DNA from: a virus
Length of the DNA: 38,273 bases
Strand: one strand, 5' to 3'
IMG/VR virus record: IMGVR_UViG_3300046777_000408
Coordinates: 1 to 38,273 of that record
Numbering within the stretch: the first letter of the stretch is position 1; every line of letters begins with the position of its first letter. This document shows, piece after piece, positions 14,901-23,978 of the stretch. Under the pieces are notes generated by a model that saw only the letters and a program-made list of their open reading frames with translations, ran no database searches and was not told the DNA's origin. The position numbers and the translations under genes are program-made.

Positions 14901-16388
14901 ATGACACTGATCCCAATTTCCATCCCACCCGGCGTATATCGCAACGGCACTGAACTTCAGGCCGCAGGCCGGTGGTATGATGCCAACCTTGTGCGTTGGC
15001 ATAACGGGACCATGCGCCCCATTGGCGGGTGGCGTATCCGTAGCACGAGCGCCACGAATGGCGTTCCTCGTTCTACGCTTGCATGGCGCTCAAACGATAG
15101 CACTCGCCGCCTTGGTGTAGGGACGAATACCAAACTCTACAGCATGACCGCCGCAGGCGCTCTTATTGACATTACTCCTGTTGGTTTTGTTCCCGGCCCT
15201 GCTAACGGCGACGACAATACAGGCTACGGCGATCTTACATATGGTAACTATACATATGGCACGCCTCGTCCAGACATTAGCCCTGTCACCGAAGCTACCA
15301 CATGGAGCCTCGACACATGGGGCGAATATCTCGTGGCTTGCTCTACGTCCGATGGCAAGTTGTACGAATGGCAGCTTGACGATGTTGCGCCAGCGACGCC
15401 CGCTGCACAAATCCTGAACTCGCCAAGTAACTGCGTCGGCCTGTGCGTTACAGATGAACGCTCGATCTTTGCGCTTGGTGCAGGGGGAAACCCCCGCCGC
15501 GTCGATTGGTGCGACCTCGAAAACAACACGGTATGGACGCCCGCGTCTACTAATCAGGCCGGTAGTTTCCTTTTGACAACGCCGGGCAGCCTCATGTGCG
15601 CGCGTCGTATTCGCGGCCAGACACTTGTTCTGACAGATGTTGACGCGCACGTCGCACAATATGTCGGCCTTCCGTTCGTGTATTCGTTCGAAACCGCAGG
15701 CCGCAACTGCGGTATTATTTCCCGCCAAGCTGTAGCTGTTCTCGACAACATGGCTGTGTGGATGGGCAACCGTGGCTTCTTTATCTACGATGGTTATGTT
15801 AAGCCGCTGCCGTCCGACGTAGAAGACTATGTGTTCTCTGGCATGAACCGCACGCAGCGTTCTAAGATCGTCTGCGTTCCGAACACTGAGTTTGGTGAAG
15901 TCTGGTGGTTCTATCCATCCGCGTCGTCGAGCGAAAATGACCGTTACGTGGTGTGGAACTATCAAGAGAACCATTGGGCAATCGGCTCTTTGGCACGCAC
16001 TTGTGGCGTGGATAAGACCGTATTCAACTATCCGATGTGGTGGACGCCGGGCGGCGAAGTCTACGATCACGAGTTTGCTTTCGTCCGTCCGGGTGGCGGC
16101 GATGTCTTCGCCGAGACAGGGCCGATCCAGATGGGCGACGGCGACCGTATTCTGCACATCAACGAACTCATCCCCGACGAAAAGACACAGGGCGATGTGA
16201 CGGCCACGTTTATTAAGAAGTATTACCCGAATGGGACAGAGACGACCTATGGGCCGTATTCACTAGAGAACCCAACGTCGGTGCGCTTTAACGGACGCCA
16301 GATCAATATGCGCGTCGATGGTGCGCGTAACGTCGATTGGCGCGTCGGGATCATGCGGCTTAACGCTATTCCGGGTGGCCGCCGATGA
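14901..16388 (+). CDS. Tail nozzle / DNA-stabilisation-like protein
   Basis: The 495-residue protein is beta-rich with many Trp, Tyr and Gly residues; repeated short motifs (GKLYEWQL, NRGFFIYDG, DRYVVWNYQENHWAIG) suggest a beta-propeller. The opening PPGVYRNGTELQAAGRWYDANLVRW and GTMRPIGGWR recurs in podoviral proteins that close the tail hub (P22 gp10-like stabilisation or SU10-type nozzle proteins). I base this on pattern and on the need for such a component after the adaptor. The next gene overlaps its stop by 4 bases. Confidence 0.62.
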   Translation: MTLIPISIPPGVYRNGTELQAAGRWYDANLVRWHNGTMRPIGGWRIRSTSATNGVPRSTLAWRSNDSTRRLGVGTNTKLYSMTAAGALIDITPVGFVPGPANGDDNTGYGDLTYGNYTYGTPRPDISPVTEATTWSLDTWGEYLVACSTSDGKLYEWQLDDVAPATPAAQILNSPSNCVGLCVTDERSIFALGAGGNPRRVDWCDLENNTVWTPASTNQAGSFLLTTPGSLMCARRIRGQTLVLTDVDAHVAQYVGLPFVYSFETAGRNCGIISRQAVAVLDNMAVWMGNRGFFIYDGYVKPLPSDVEDYVFSGMNRTQRSKIVCVPNTEFGEVWWFYPSASSSENDRYVVWNYQENHWAIGSLARTCGVDKTVFNYPMWWTPGGEVYDHEFAFVRPGGGDVFAETGPIQMGDGDRILHINELIPDEKTQGDVTATFIKKYYPNGTETTYGPYSLENPTSVRFNGRQINMRVDGARNVDWRVGIMRLNAIPGGRR

Positions 16389-16594
16389 AGCTACCCACTC
16401 CGTCACAGACTTATGACCCGATGACCGAGAGCCAGCGGAACCGTTTGCTCGAACAATCGGATAGTCAAAGCTACAAAAAGAACCAAGATTTATATGTAAC
16501 GCCGGGCCAGAGACTAATTCTCTACAATCCGAGTGGCGTTGCTTATGAAGTGTATATTAACGCGTCTAACGCTTTGGCCGTTAGGTTAGCGTAA
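16385..16594 (+). CDS. Small protein after the nozzle-like gene, 69 aa
   Basis: Function unknown. The N-terminal half is polar and helical (MTESQRNRLLEQSDSQSYKK) and the C-terminal half has beta strands (GQRLILYNPSGVAYEVYINASNALAVRLA). It overlaps the upstream gene by ATGA, so it is probably made at the same level. Small proteins of this form may trim or cap the tail; no family is recognised. The 70 bases after it (16595-16664) contain no gene I can support. Confidence 0.65.
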   Translation: MKLPTPSQTYDPMTESQRNRLLEQSDSQSYKKNQDLYVTPGQRLILYNPSGVAYEVYINASNALAVRLA

Positions 16595-16664
16595 TGGGCT
16601 GTCAATTCTTTTATATTTGTGTTAAGAACGAAGGAATAGGCGGCTAGTCCGCTCGGGGGTTTAA

Positions 16665-17516
16665 ATGGCTGAGACGACAACCACTACTACAGCGCAGCAG
16701 CTTAATCCTTTTATTCAGGATATTCTAACGCGCAACTATCAGGCCGCACGACAAGTAGCGGCTATCCCGTATCAGGCATACGGTGGCCCCCGGATTGCGC
16801 AGTTCCGCCCCGCTGAAGAGCAGGCGTTCCAGACCGCGATCAACGCAGCGACCCAGCAAGTCGGGATGCCGCAGCTTCAGCAGGCTACCCAAGTCGCTCA
16901 GCGCGCAGCCGGATATACTCCGCAGCAATTCCAGCAAGACGTTGCCGGTTTCATGTCACCGTTCCAATCGAGCGTTGTGGACGCGACGATGGCACGGCTG
17001 GCGCAGGCACGTGCTGAACGGGACGCTGCCACAAAGGCGCAGCTTGCGCAGTCGCGGGCGTTCGGCAACGAGCGTCGCGGTGTCTACGAAGCGCAGCTTG
17101 CAGCCGAACAAGACCTGAACACGGCGCAGACTTTGGCTAATCTGTATCAGCAGGGCTACGGCCAAGCCGCTGGTTTTGCACAGGCTCTGCCGGGTCAGCA
17201 GCTTGCAGGTGCGCGTGATCTTGCGGGTTACGGCAGTCAGGCTCTTACCAACCAGCAGGCATACGCCGCGATGCTTCAGGGTGCAGGCCAAGCCCAGCGT
17301 GGCATGGCTCAGCAGAACCTCGACCTCGCCTACCGCGACTTCCTCGAACAGCGCGGCTTCCCGCAGCAGCAATTGCAGACGTTGCTCATGGGTTCGGCAG
17401 GTATGCCGTCTCCAATCACGACTTCGCAAACAACTACCGCACCGGGTCAAAGCACGTTGGGCAAGATTGGCTCGGCGGCTGCGGCCATCGGCGGCGTTCT
17501 TGATCTTTTTAAGTAA
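16665..17516 (+). CDS. Putative internal virion / ejection protein, 283 aa
   Basis: The protein is Ala- and Gln-rich and mostly helical, starting with a Thr run followed by LNPFIQDILTRNYQAARQVA and AYGGPRIAQFRPAEEQAFQTA. A FMSPFQSSVVDATMARLAQ segment is common in ejection-type proteins of marine and freshwater podoviruses. It ends in a short hydrophobic helix (IGSAAAAIGGVLDLF). With the next two genes it forms a three-gene block, like the three ejection proteins of P22 or T7 internal core proteins. No lytic enzyme motif is seen. Confidence 0.68.
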   Translation: MAETTTTTTAQQLNPFIQDILTRNYQAARQVAAIPYQAYGGPRIAQFRPAEEQAFQTAINAATQQVGMPQLQQATQVAQRAAGYTPQQFQQDVAGFMSPFQSSVVDATMARLAQARAERDAATKAQLAQSRAFGNERRGVYEAQLAAEQDLNTAQTLANLYQQGYGQAAGFAQALPGQQLAGARDLAGYGSQALTNQQAYAAMLQGAGQAQRGMAQQNLDLAYRDFLEQRGFPQQQLQTLLMGSAGMPSPITTSQTTTAPGQSTLGKIGSAAAAIGGVLDLFK

Positions 17517-17526
17517 GGGCTGAGAC

Positions 17527-18375
17527 ATGGCCGCAAATCCAATCGAAACTCTTTTGCAAAGCCTGAAGGGCGGCACGAAGACTGCTCTTGATGAAGCTGG
17601 CTACGGCGCGGGCCGGGGCGGGTTTGTAGCCCCGATTGCTCCGATGGACGCGCTTGCCCCGACGGCTTCGGTTGCTCCGCAGCTTTCGCCGACAGCCAAG
17701 TACATCGCCGATATGCAGGCGCTCATGAGCGGCGGTATCGGTAAGCTGTCAACCGGAGAGAAGCTGGGTGCGCTTGGTCAAATCTTGCAGGCCGCAGGCA
17801 GCCGTGGCCGTGCTGATCCGGGCGCCGTCATTCAGAATGTGCGGCAGCAGCAGATGCAGAAGCTGAACGCGCAGTATCAGATTGCGCAGATGCAGCAGAA
17901 GATGCAAGATGAACAGCGCAAGCGGGCGTTCATCACGGAATATGCCTCGGTTCTGCCGGAAGATAAGCGCGGTCTTTTGGAGAACGCGGACACCGACAAA
18001 GCCTACGACATTATCGAAAAAGAACTTACTGCTAAGAAGCAGCTTTTCCAGATTGTCGATGGCCCGACGGGTAATAAAGTCGCGGTATTCTCTGACAACA
18101 GCCGCGTTGAAACTGATCTGCCGAACAACTTGCAAACGGAATTGGTGGATCGCGGTTCGCAGAAACTTCTTATCAATAGCGATACCGGCGACATCATTCG
18201 CACTTACGATAAAGATTTGTCGCCGTATATGGTTCGCCGCGCAACAGGTCGGCCTTCCGCGCCTACCCGCCGAACAGCGTCGGATAAAAAACCCGGCGGT
18301 AAGAAAACATCGGCTACTCCGATTTCACCGGAAATTGTATCGGCGATAACCCAGCGTCTTGGCGGTATTAAATAA
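17527..18375 (+). CDS. Putative internal virion protein, 282 aa
   Basis: No known family is recognised. The N-terminus is low-complexity and proline-rich (VAPIAPMDALAPTASVAPQL); the middle is a Gln/Met/Lys coiled coil (about residues 105-135: QQQMQKLNAQYQIAQMQQKM); the C-terminus is basic and disordered (RRTASDKKPGGKK). Between these, LPEDKRGLLENADTDKAYDIIEKE is helical. Located between two other long virion-type genes, it is probably part of the ejected core. Confidence 0.65.
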   Translation: MAANPIETLLQSLKGGTKTALDEAGYGAGRGGFVAPIAPMDALAPTASVAPQLSPTAKYIADMQALMSGGIGKLSTGEKLGALGQILQAAGSRGRADPGAVIQNVRQQQMQKLNAQYQIAQMQQKMQDEQRKRAFITEYASVLPEDKRGLLENADTDKAYDIIEKELTAKKQLFQIVDGPTGNKVAVFSDNSRVETDLPNNLQTELVDRGSQKLLINSDTGDIIRTYDKDLSPYMVRRATGRPSAPTRRTASDKKPGGKKTSATPISPEIVSAITQRLGGIK

Positions 18376-18384
18376 GGAGCCTTC

Positions 18385-21300
18385 ATGGCCGAGGAGAAGC
18401 CGAAAGGCGACCCTGTATTCCTGACAATCGCCGGGGAGAAGATTACTCTTCCCGGCGTAACGTCGCTTAACACCGACGATGAACTCGCCGCAGCCGCACA
18501 AGACTGGATCGGCAAGAACTACAAAGGCCCCGAGATTGGCGCGCCGGTTGTGTTCCGCACACCAAAGATGGCGGCAGAAGGTGGCTTTGCACCGGGCGAA
18601 GAGATTGTTGTGTCGGCTCTGCCGACGCGTCCGTTTGAGGCGTCGCCGTTAGGCACTGCTGCCGAAGCTGTCCGCAACATGATCGGTGTTCCGGGCCTTG
18701 ATCCCGAGACAATTCAAGCGCTTACCGCAGGCGATGGCTTCGCCGCTCAGTTTGCACAGAATGCTTTGCAGACGGCGCAGCCTCTTCTTCAACGAATTGA
18801 GTTGGCTTCAGCAGCCCCGAGCGCAGCCATCGCGGGCCTGTCGCAACTTGCCTACAATCTCGGCCTTGGCGAACAAGACCCACGCCGCACAGCGGCAGAG
18901 ATTGAAGAAGCAATCAATGTCGGTAGTCTTCCGCTTGGAACATTGACCGGCCCTCGCATTCCAACAGCACGCCAACTTCTGCGCGAAACAACTTTGCCGC
19001 CGCAGATGCAGGCTATTGCGGAACCCGTAACTCCCGCGCCCGTCGTGCCGCGTACATTAGCAAGGCCGAAAGCACCCGAGTTGCCGGAAGCGCCTGTCGC
19101 TGCGCCCGCGCCGCAACGCGCCACACCGGAACAGGTTTTGGAAACGGCGGCTGCGTCGATTGAAACGCCGCCACCCGTCGTGCCAGAGACAGCGGCCAAC
19201 TTAAACCTAACAAAGTTTGAGAAGCCCGACGACATTAAGACGTTTCTTAGTGACGTTGCTAAGGCCAACAATAACTTTGAAGAAGCCCGCCGTGGCGTAA
19301 TGTCTGTTGAGGACATTAACAAGAAAGCCGAAGAGGTAGACCTCAAGACTATTCTTGGCCGCAAGGTTGGCGTTGCTTTAAACGCAGAACAAATTCAGGC
19401 AGCGCGTAGCGTTCTCAATCAGACCGCCGACGAAGTGTTCACGAAGGTCAAAGACTGGTCCGCTTCTGGTGGCGATCCTACCAAAGCCGACGAGGCGCTT
19501 GATCTCATCGCGTCGCACATGGCGTTTCAAGAGAACCTTGCTGGAGCAACGGCAGAAGCCGGGCGCGCTTTGCGTATTCTTCGGGAACAACCGAGCAGCG
19601 CACGTTCGCTGGCCCTGCGCCAGCTTATGGAAGAGCGGGCGAAAGGTGTTCCGGCTGAGACAATTCTTGAGCGCATCTCTACGCTCGACAGTCCCGAACA
19701 AGTTGCGGCGTTTGTTGGTAAGATCAGCAAGCCAAACTTCCGCGACAAGTTCGAAGAGTATTATATCAACGCGCTGTTGTCCGGCCCGCAAACGCAGTCG
19801 ATCAACATTGCGTCGAACGCTTTGACGACAATCTCGGCTCCGGTAGAAAAAGCAATCGAAGCTGGGATCGGTGCGGTTCTGCGCACACCAGATCGTGTGA
19901 CATTTAAAGAAGTCGGTGCGCGGATTGCTGGCATGGGCCAAGGTGCGCTTGATGGCCTGCGTCTTGCAAAGCAAGCATTCACTACGGGCGAAGCACCGAG
20001 CGCCGTCACGGCGATGGAAACGCAGCGCAAAGCAATCAGCGGCTTGAAGGGTGAGATCGTTCGTCTTCCTTCGCGTTTCCTTATGACGCAAGACGAGTTC
20101 TTTAAGTCGATCCACACTCGCGGTGAACTTGCGGCGCAAGCCTATAAGAAGGCGCTTGATCTTAGCCAAGGCAACAAAGAAAAGTTTAGCGAACTCTATC
20201 AGGAGTTTCTGAACAATCCCACTGATAGCATGATGAAAGCGGCGCGCCGCGAAGCAGACTATCGCACGTTCCAATCGGAACTTGGGCAGGCCGGTAAGTT
20301 TGTTCAGCGCGCCACGAATGAGTTCTTCTTGGCCCGGTATATCTTGCCGTTCGTCAAGACGCCGTTCAACCTTATCAAATACGCCGCCGAACGCTCTCCT
20401 TTGCCGGTGCTGTCGGATCGCTGGCGTGCTGAGATCAAGGCGGGTGGCCGTCAACGTAACGAGGCGTTGGCTAAGTTGACGCTTGGTAGCAGCATCGCTG
20501 GGACGATTGCGACTAAGGCTCTTGAAGGCATGGTCACCGGCTCCGGGCCGACTGATCCCGAAGAGCGTTCCGCTTTGATGGCAACAGGTTGGCAGCCTTA
20601 CAGCTTTAAGATCGGCGATACCTATTATCCGTATGGTCGTCTTGATCCGTTCGGCACAACCATCGGCGTTGTCGCCGACTTGGTTACGATGAAAGACTAC
20701 ATGACGGATGAGGAATACGAGAAGGCAGCAGCCCTCATTCCGTTCTCCGTGGCGACCAACCTCGCCGAGAAGACTTATCTTCAGGGCGCAACGAACTTGT
20801 TTGAGGCGCTGTTCTCGCGGGACACAACGCCGCAGCGGATCGAACAGTATTTCCGTAACGCAGCGGCCAGCCTTGCGCCCAACGTGCTTCGCCAAACAGC
20901 GAACGCCGTTGACCCGCAGTTGCGTGAAGCCAACAGCTTGATCCAAGAAGTTCAGAACCGCGTCCCGGTTATTCGCGGCAATGGCTTCTCTATTGCTGGT
21001 ACGGACTACAGTTTTGACGCAGTGCCAGAACGGCTTGATGTATGGGGCGATCCTGTCACACGCACTGGCTTCAGCGAAACAGGCGCAAACCTGCCCGCAG
21101 CAGAGCGCACCTTTGGTATCGTTCGCAATCTTGTGGCCCCAGTTAAGTCATCCAAGACTACGACAGACCCGGTTAAGAAGGAAGTCGCACGGCTTCAGCT
21201 TGGCCTTGAGCGGCCTGACAAGAAGGTATCGCTGGCCGTTGATATTGGCCGCGAAGACCCAGTTAAATTTGAGATCGAGTTGACGGATCGTGAGCGTCGA

Positions 21301-21513
21301 CAGTTTACGTTTGCGTCCGGCGTTCTAGCCAAGGCGCTTGTCGAGCAAGACGTTAAGTCGCCTGACTGGAAGAAACTTACCGACGACGAACGCCGCGAAA
21401 AGATCAAAGACCGCCTGTCGTTTTCACGCAAGGCGTTCCGTAATGTAATCGGAACTCGTGCGCTCGAACGCTACATGGCGGAGAATGATGATCTCCCCAA
21501 GATCAAACCATAG
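18385..21513 (+). CDS. Large internal virion protein, 1042 aa
   Basis: This is the longest gene. Residues about 1-75 form a small beta domain (VFLTIAGEKITLPGV). A Pro/Ala-rich linker (about 205-265) joins a long helical region. The segment with YYINALLSGPQTQSINIASNAL and the later GWQPYSFKIGDTYYPYGRLDPFGT (about 733-755) resemble sequences I associate with large polyvalent-protein domains (possibly LPD38) of phage internal proteins. No transglycosylase Glu motif is seen. RBS AAGGAG precedes ATG 18385. Its size and position fit the large ejected protein that helps DNA cross the envelope. Confidence 0.7.
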   Translation: MAEEKPKGDPVFLTIAGEKITLPGVTSLNTDDELAAAAQDWIGKNYKGPEIGAPVVFRTPKMAAEGGFAPGEEIVVSALPTRPFEASPLGTAAEAVRNMIGVPGLDPETIQALTAGDGFAAQFAQNALQTAQPLLQRIELASAAPSAAIAGLSQLAYNLGLGEQDPRRTAAEIEEAINVGSLPLGTLTGPRIPTARQLLRETTLPPQMQAIAEPVTPAPVVPRTLARPKAPELPEAPVAAPAPQRATPEQVLETAAASIETPPPVVPETAANLNLTKFEKPDDIKTFLSDVAKANNNFEEARRGVMSVEDINKKAEEVDLKTILGRKVGVALNAEQIQAARSVLNQTADEVFTKVKDWSASGGDPTKADEALDLIASHMAFQENLAGATAEAGRALRILREQPSSARSLALRQLMEERAKGVPAETILERISTLDSPEQVAAFVGKISKPNFRDKFEEYYINALLSGPQTQSINIASNALTTISAPVEKAIEAGIGAVLRTPDRVTFKEVGARIAGMGQGALDGLRLAKQAFTTGEAPSAVTAMETQRKAISGLKGEIVRLPSRFLMTQDEFFKSIHTRGELAAQAYKKALDLSQGNKEKFSELYQEFLNNPTDSMMKAARREADYRTFQSELGQAGKFVQRATNEFFLARYILPFVKTPFNLIKYAAERSPLPVLSDRWRAEIKAGGRQRNEALAKLTLGSSIAGTIATKALEGMVTGSGPTDPEERSALMATGWQPYSFKIGDTYYPYGRLDPFGTTIGVVADLVTMKDYMTDEEYEKAAALIPFSVATNLAEKTYLQGATNLFEALFSRDTTPQRIEQYFRNAAASLAPNVLRQTANAVDPQLREANSLIQEVQNRVPVIRGNGFSIAGTDYSFDAVPERLDVWGDPVTRTGFSETGANLPAAERTFGIVRNLVAPVKSSKTTTDPVKKEVARLQLGLERPDKKVSLAVDIGREDPVKFEIELTDRERRQFTFASGVLAKALVEQDVKSPDWKKLTDDERREKIKDRLSFSRKAFRNVIGTRALERYMAENDDLPKIKP

Positions 21514-21521
21514 GTAAAGTA

Positions 21522-21653
21522 ATGGCAAAGAAGACTAGCGTAAAGGAACAGACTTGGAAGCCCATGCCCAAGTCAAAACGCCGCCACAAACCCGACGGGC
21601 TTCGCCATCGTAAGTCATTGGGGCCGCGTAGTAACTTGCGAACTAGCTTCTAA
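21522..21653 (+). CDS. Very small basic protein, 43 aa
   Basis: A 43-residue protein starts MAKKTSVKEQTWKPMPKSKRRHK and ends SNLRTSF, with about a third of residues Lys, Arg or His. It starts 8 bases after the stop of the large virion protein, following GGTAAAG. Its composition recalls the basic small proteins at 1697-2306. It could be a DNA-condensing virion protein, but nothing except charge supports this. It is short enough that a spurious frame cannot be excluded. Confidence 0.55.
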   Translation: MAKKTSVKEQTWKPMPKSKRRHKPDGLRHRKSLGPRSNLRTSF

Positions 21654-21670
21654 TACTATACAACACGCCC

Positions 21671-22195
21671 ATGAAATTCATGGGCATTGACCCCGGCGCG
21701 TTTGGGGCCGTCGCTATTCTTGATAAGGATAGCCGAGAACTTATCGTCATCGACATGCCTACCGTTAAGGTCAAGCGCGGGCCGCGCGTCGTCAATCAGG
21801 TAGACGCGCACGCGCTGGCCGATGCTTTACGGTTACATGTAACCGGCGAAACAAAAGCCCTTATCGAGAAAGTCCACGCCATGCCGGGCCAAGGTGTGTC
21901 GTCGATGTTCAGCTTTGGCCGAGCCGCAGGTATTATTGAGGGTGTATTGGCTGGGTTCTCTGTTCCTTTTGAGTTGATCCCGCCCGCAACTTGGACTAAA
22001 TCTATGCGGACTTTCGGAGGGAAGGACGGTAGTCGGCAGCGGGCGCAAGAGTTGTTCCCGGATTACGCTCATCTCTTCGCAAGAAAGAAAGATGACGGCA
22101 GGGCCGAGGCTGCGCTTCTGGCTTGTTACGCCGCAGAGAGGGAAGATGAACCATCTATTCGATTACCAAAAGGTCGGCGCAGACTTTCTCTGTGA
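21671..22195 (+). CDS. RuvC-like Holliday junction resolvase
   Basis: The 174-residue protein has a RuvC/RNase H fold. The N-terminal MGIDPGAFGAVAILD strand gives the first catalytic Asp, the ALIEKVHAMPGQGVSSMFSFGRAAG segment gives the Glu and the conserved loop, and KKDDGRAEAALLACYA supplies the C-terminal acidic pair. It resolves branched replication and recombination intermediates ahead of packaging. A second ATG at 21680 is an alternative start. The last 50 bases overlap the SNF2-type helicase gene in another frame. Confidence 0.9.
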   Translation: MKFMGIDPGAFGAVAILDKDSRELIVIDMPTVKVKRGPRVVNQVDAHALADALRLHVTGETKALIEKVHAMPGQGVSSMFSFGRAAGIIEGVLAGFSVPFELIPPATWTKSMRTFGGKDGSRQRAQELFPDYAHLFARKKDDGRAEAALLACYAAEREDEPSIRLPKGRRRLSL

Positions 22196-23429
22196 CCACC
22201 CGGCTGCGTTCCTCGCAGACGAACAGGGCCTTGGCAAAACACTTCAAGTTATTGCGGCCTGTGATAAACTTGGCCTGACAAAAGTCGTGGTGGTCTGTCC
22301 GGCCATCGCTAAGATCAACTGGCGTCGTGAGTTTGAGAAGTGGGGTACTGTAGAGCGTGAGATAAAAGTCTTCAGTTACGACAAGATCGTGCAGTCAAAG
22401 GATGTTCGCAATGAAATCGCCAAGTTTGAGCCGGATGTTCTGGTTTTGGATGAAGCGCATTATCTCAAGAATAGGACTGCTAAGCGTACAAAGTATTTAT
22501 ATGGTCAGTTCTGTCGCGGCGATGGCCTCGTTCGTTTTGCTGATCGTGTGTGGCTTCTTAGTGGCACTCCCATTCCTAACAATGTCAGCGATTTCTGGAC
22601 GCACCTTAAAGCTATTTGGCAGTACCCTCTAAACTTCACGGACTATACGCTCTATTTCTGCAAGACTTGGAACGGCCAGTTTGGGCTACAAGTTCTCGGC
22701 AACAAGGCTGAGCGGATGGCAGAGTTCAAGACGATCCTGAAGTCGGTGATGTTGCGCCGCAAGTCGGAAGTCGTGCTGAAAGATTTGCCGCCGATCTGGT
22801 GGCAAGATACACCCATTGAGGTGGAAAACTGGAGCGACACCAAACACATCGAAGACCCACGCGAACAGGAAGCGGTCAACGCTATCCTTGCCCACGCGCT
22901 TACCGAGCAAGACTTGTCCGAGAAGATTGAGGGCATCGCCCCTCACATCGCGTCATTACGTCGGCTAACCGGGGTAGCCAAATCTCGACCGATTGCCACC
23001 CAAATAGCTGGCGAATTGCAAGATGACGCTTATGAGAAAATCGTCATCTTCGCCTACCACACCGACGCGATCCAAAACTTGTACAATACACTGAAGGATT
23101 ACAACCCGGTGGTGGTGGCTGGCGGTATGCCGACCGCAGAGCGTCAAGCGTCAATTGACACTTTCCAGTCCGACCCCAAGTGCCGCGTATTCATCGGCCA
23201 GATCACGGCCTGTTCGACGGCGATCACGTTGACGGCTGCAAATCAGGTGGCGTTTGTGGAGATGGATTGGGTTCCGGCAACGAACGCACAGGCGGCCAAG
23301 CGTTGCCACCGTATCGGCCAGACTAAGCCCGTCATTGTGCGGACCTTCGGCCTTGTCAATTCTGTTGATGAGATCGTAGCTAAGACTTTAGCTAAGAAGG
23401 CGCGGATGATTTCCGAGGCTTTAGACTAA
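22146..23429 (+). CDS. SNF2-type DNA helicase / translocase
   Basis: From ATG 22146 the protein has 427 residues and the motifs of SF2 SNF2-like ATPases: LADEQGLGKTLQVIA (motif I, residues about 21-35), VLDEAHYLKNR (DEAH, about 101), LLSGTPIPN (motif III, about 138) and AKRCHRIGQTKPVIVRTFG (motif VI, about 380). Such phage enzymes remodel replication forks or move along double-stranded DNA. I prefer this start to ATG 22092 because GAGGGAAG lies just before it and it opens with the Q-like FDYQKVGADFL region. It meets the leftward HNH gene tail to tail, with a 9-base overlap. Confidence 0.9.
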   Translation: MNHLFDYQKVGADFLCDHPAAFLADEQGLGKTLQVIAACDKLGLTKVVVVCPAIAKINWRREFEKWGTVEREIKVFSYDKIVQSKDVRNEIAKFEPDVLVLDEAHYLKNRTAKRTKYLYGQFCRGDGLVRFADRVWLLSGTPIPNNVSDFWTHLKAIWQYPLNFTDYTLYFCKTWNGQFGLQVLGNKAERMAEFKTILKSVMLRRKSEVVLKDLPPIWWQDTPIEVENWSDTKHIEDPREQEAVNAILAHALTEQDLSEKIEGIAPHIASLRRLTGVAKSRPIATQIAGELQDDAYEKIVIFAYHTDAIQNLYNTLKDYNPVVVAGGMPTAERQASIDTFQSDPKCRVFIGQITACSTAITLTAANQVAFVEMDWVPATNAQAAKRCHRIGQTKPVIVRTFGLVNSVDEIVAKTLAKKARMISEALD

Positions 23430-23921
23430 GCGCCTAAACTCACCGTGATATTGTCGGCTGGCTTTGCAATACGCAGCGAAGGCTAGTTGTACAGTGGGAT
23501 ACCGGCCAAGGTGGATCACCTTGTTATTACGGTAAATCTTGGCCTGCCATTTATTGCGGTCTTTGTTGTACGTCACGCCCTTAAAGCCGGACGTATTGTT
23601 GCCGCTCATGCCGCGATTGCGGTTGTTCTCCGCCCGCGTTGCTTCGCGTAGATTGACTAAGCGATTGTCGGTGCGCTTACCGTTCACATGGTCGAGAAGT
23701 TCTGTCGGCCATTTGCCGTACATCATAAGCCAAGCAACGCGGTGTACGCGATACTGCCTGCCCATAAGCACAACTACACGGTAGCCTTGCGCGTTTGTAG
23801 TTAGGATTTCACGCCCGCTTGGGCGTCCGGTGCGCGGCCAAATCTTCCAGCGCATCACGCCAGTGGCTGGGTCATAGTCTAGATATTTGCGTGCATCATT
23901 CGCCGTAATTAAACTTTCCAT
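23421..23921 (-). CDS. HNH endonuclease with AP2-like DNA-binding end
   Basis: From ATG 23921 the protein has 166 residues. It has a beta-rich lead (DYDPATGVMRWKIWPRTGRPSG), an HNH_3-type core (YRVHRVAWLMMYGKWP, LDHVNGKRTDNRLVNLREATRAENNRN) and a C-terminal AP2-like part (SGFKGVTYNKDRNKWQAKI, GRYPTVQLAFAAY). This is the architecture of free-standing homing endonucleases in phages. GGAGG lies 8 bases before ATG 23921, while the longer start at 23978 would run through the terminator hairpin. It sits as a separate unit behind the terminator of the ssDNA-binding protein gene, which fits a mobile insertion. Confidence 0.88.
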   Translation of the reverse strand: MESLITANDARKYLDYDPATGVMRWKIWPRTGRPSGREILTTNAQGYRVVVLMGRQYRVHRVAWLMMYGKWPTELLDHVNGKRTDNRLVNLREATRAENNRNRGMSGNNTSGFKGVTYNKDRNKWQAKIYRNNKVIHLGRYPTVQLAFAAYCKASRQYHGEFRRLV

Positions 23922-23931
23922 GACAGCCTCC

Positions 23932-23971
23932 AAAAAGGAGGGCTGGGCGACTTCCAAACTCCCAGCCCTCC
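23932..23971 (-). terminator. Intrinsic terminator after the ssDNA-binding protein gene
   Basis: On the minus strand CCCAGCCCTCC and its complement (23961-23971 with 23937-23947, 11 perfect pairs, 13-nt loop) is followed immediately by five T (23936-23932). It begins 8 bases after the stop of the ssDNA-binding protein. The T-run runs directly into the GGAGG site of the HNH gene, so the HNH message is either readthrough or separately started. Confidence 0.82.
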
Positions 23972-23978
23972 CCTTCAC

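Noticed and set aside
15090-16157. A 355-codon minus-strand frame opposite the nozzle-like gene
   Set aside because: Low-complexity His/Arg/Ala product, no start signal and complete overlap with a supported gene.
16594-16647. A 17-codon frame starting at the TAATG after the 69-residue gene
   Set aside because: Too short, no motif, and no following coupled gene.
19378-20946. A 522-codon minus-strand frame inside the large virion protein gene
   Set aside because: Same reason: an antisense shadow of a well-supported long gene, with no motif and no operon partner.
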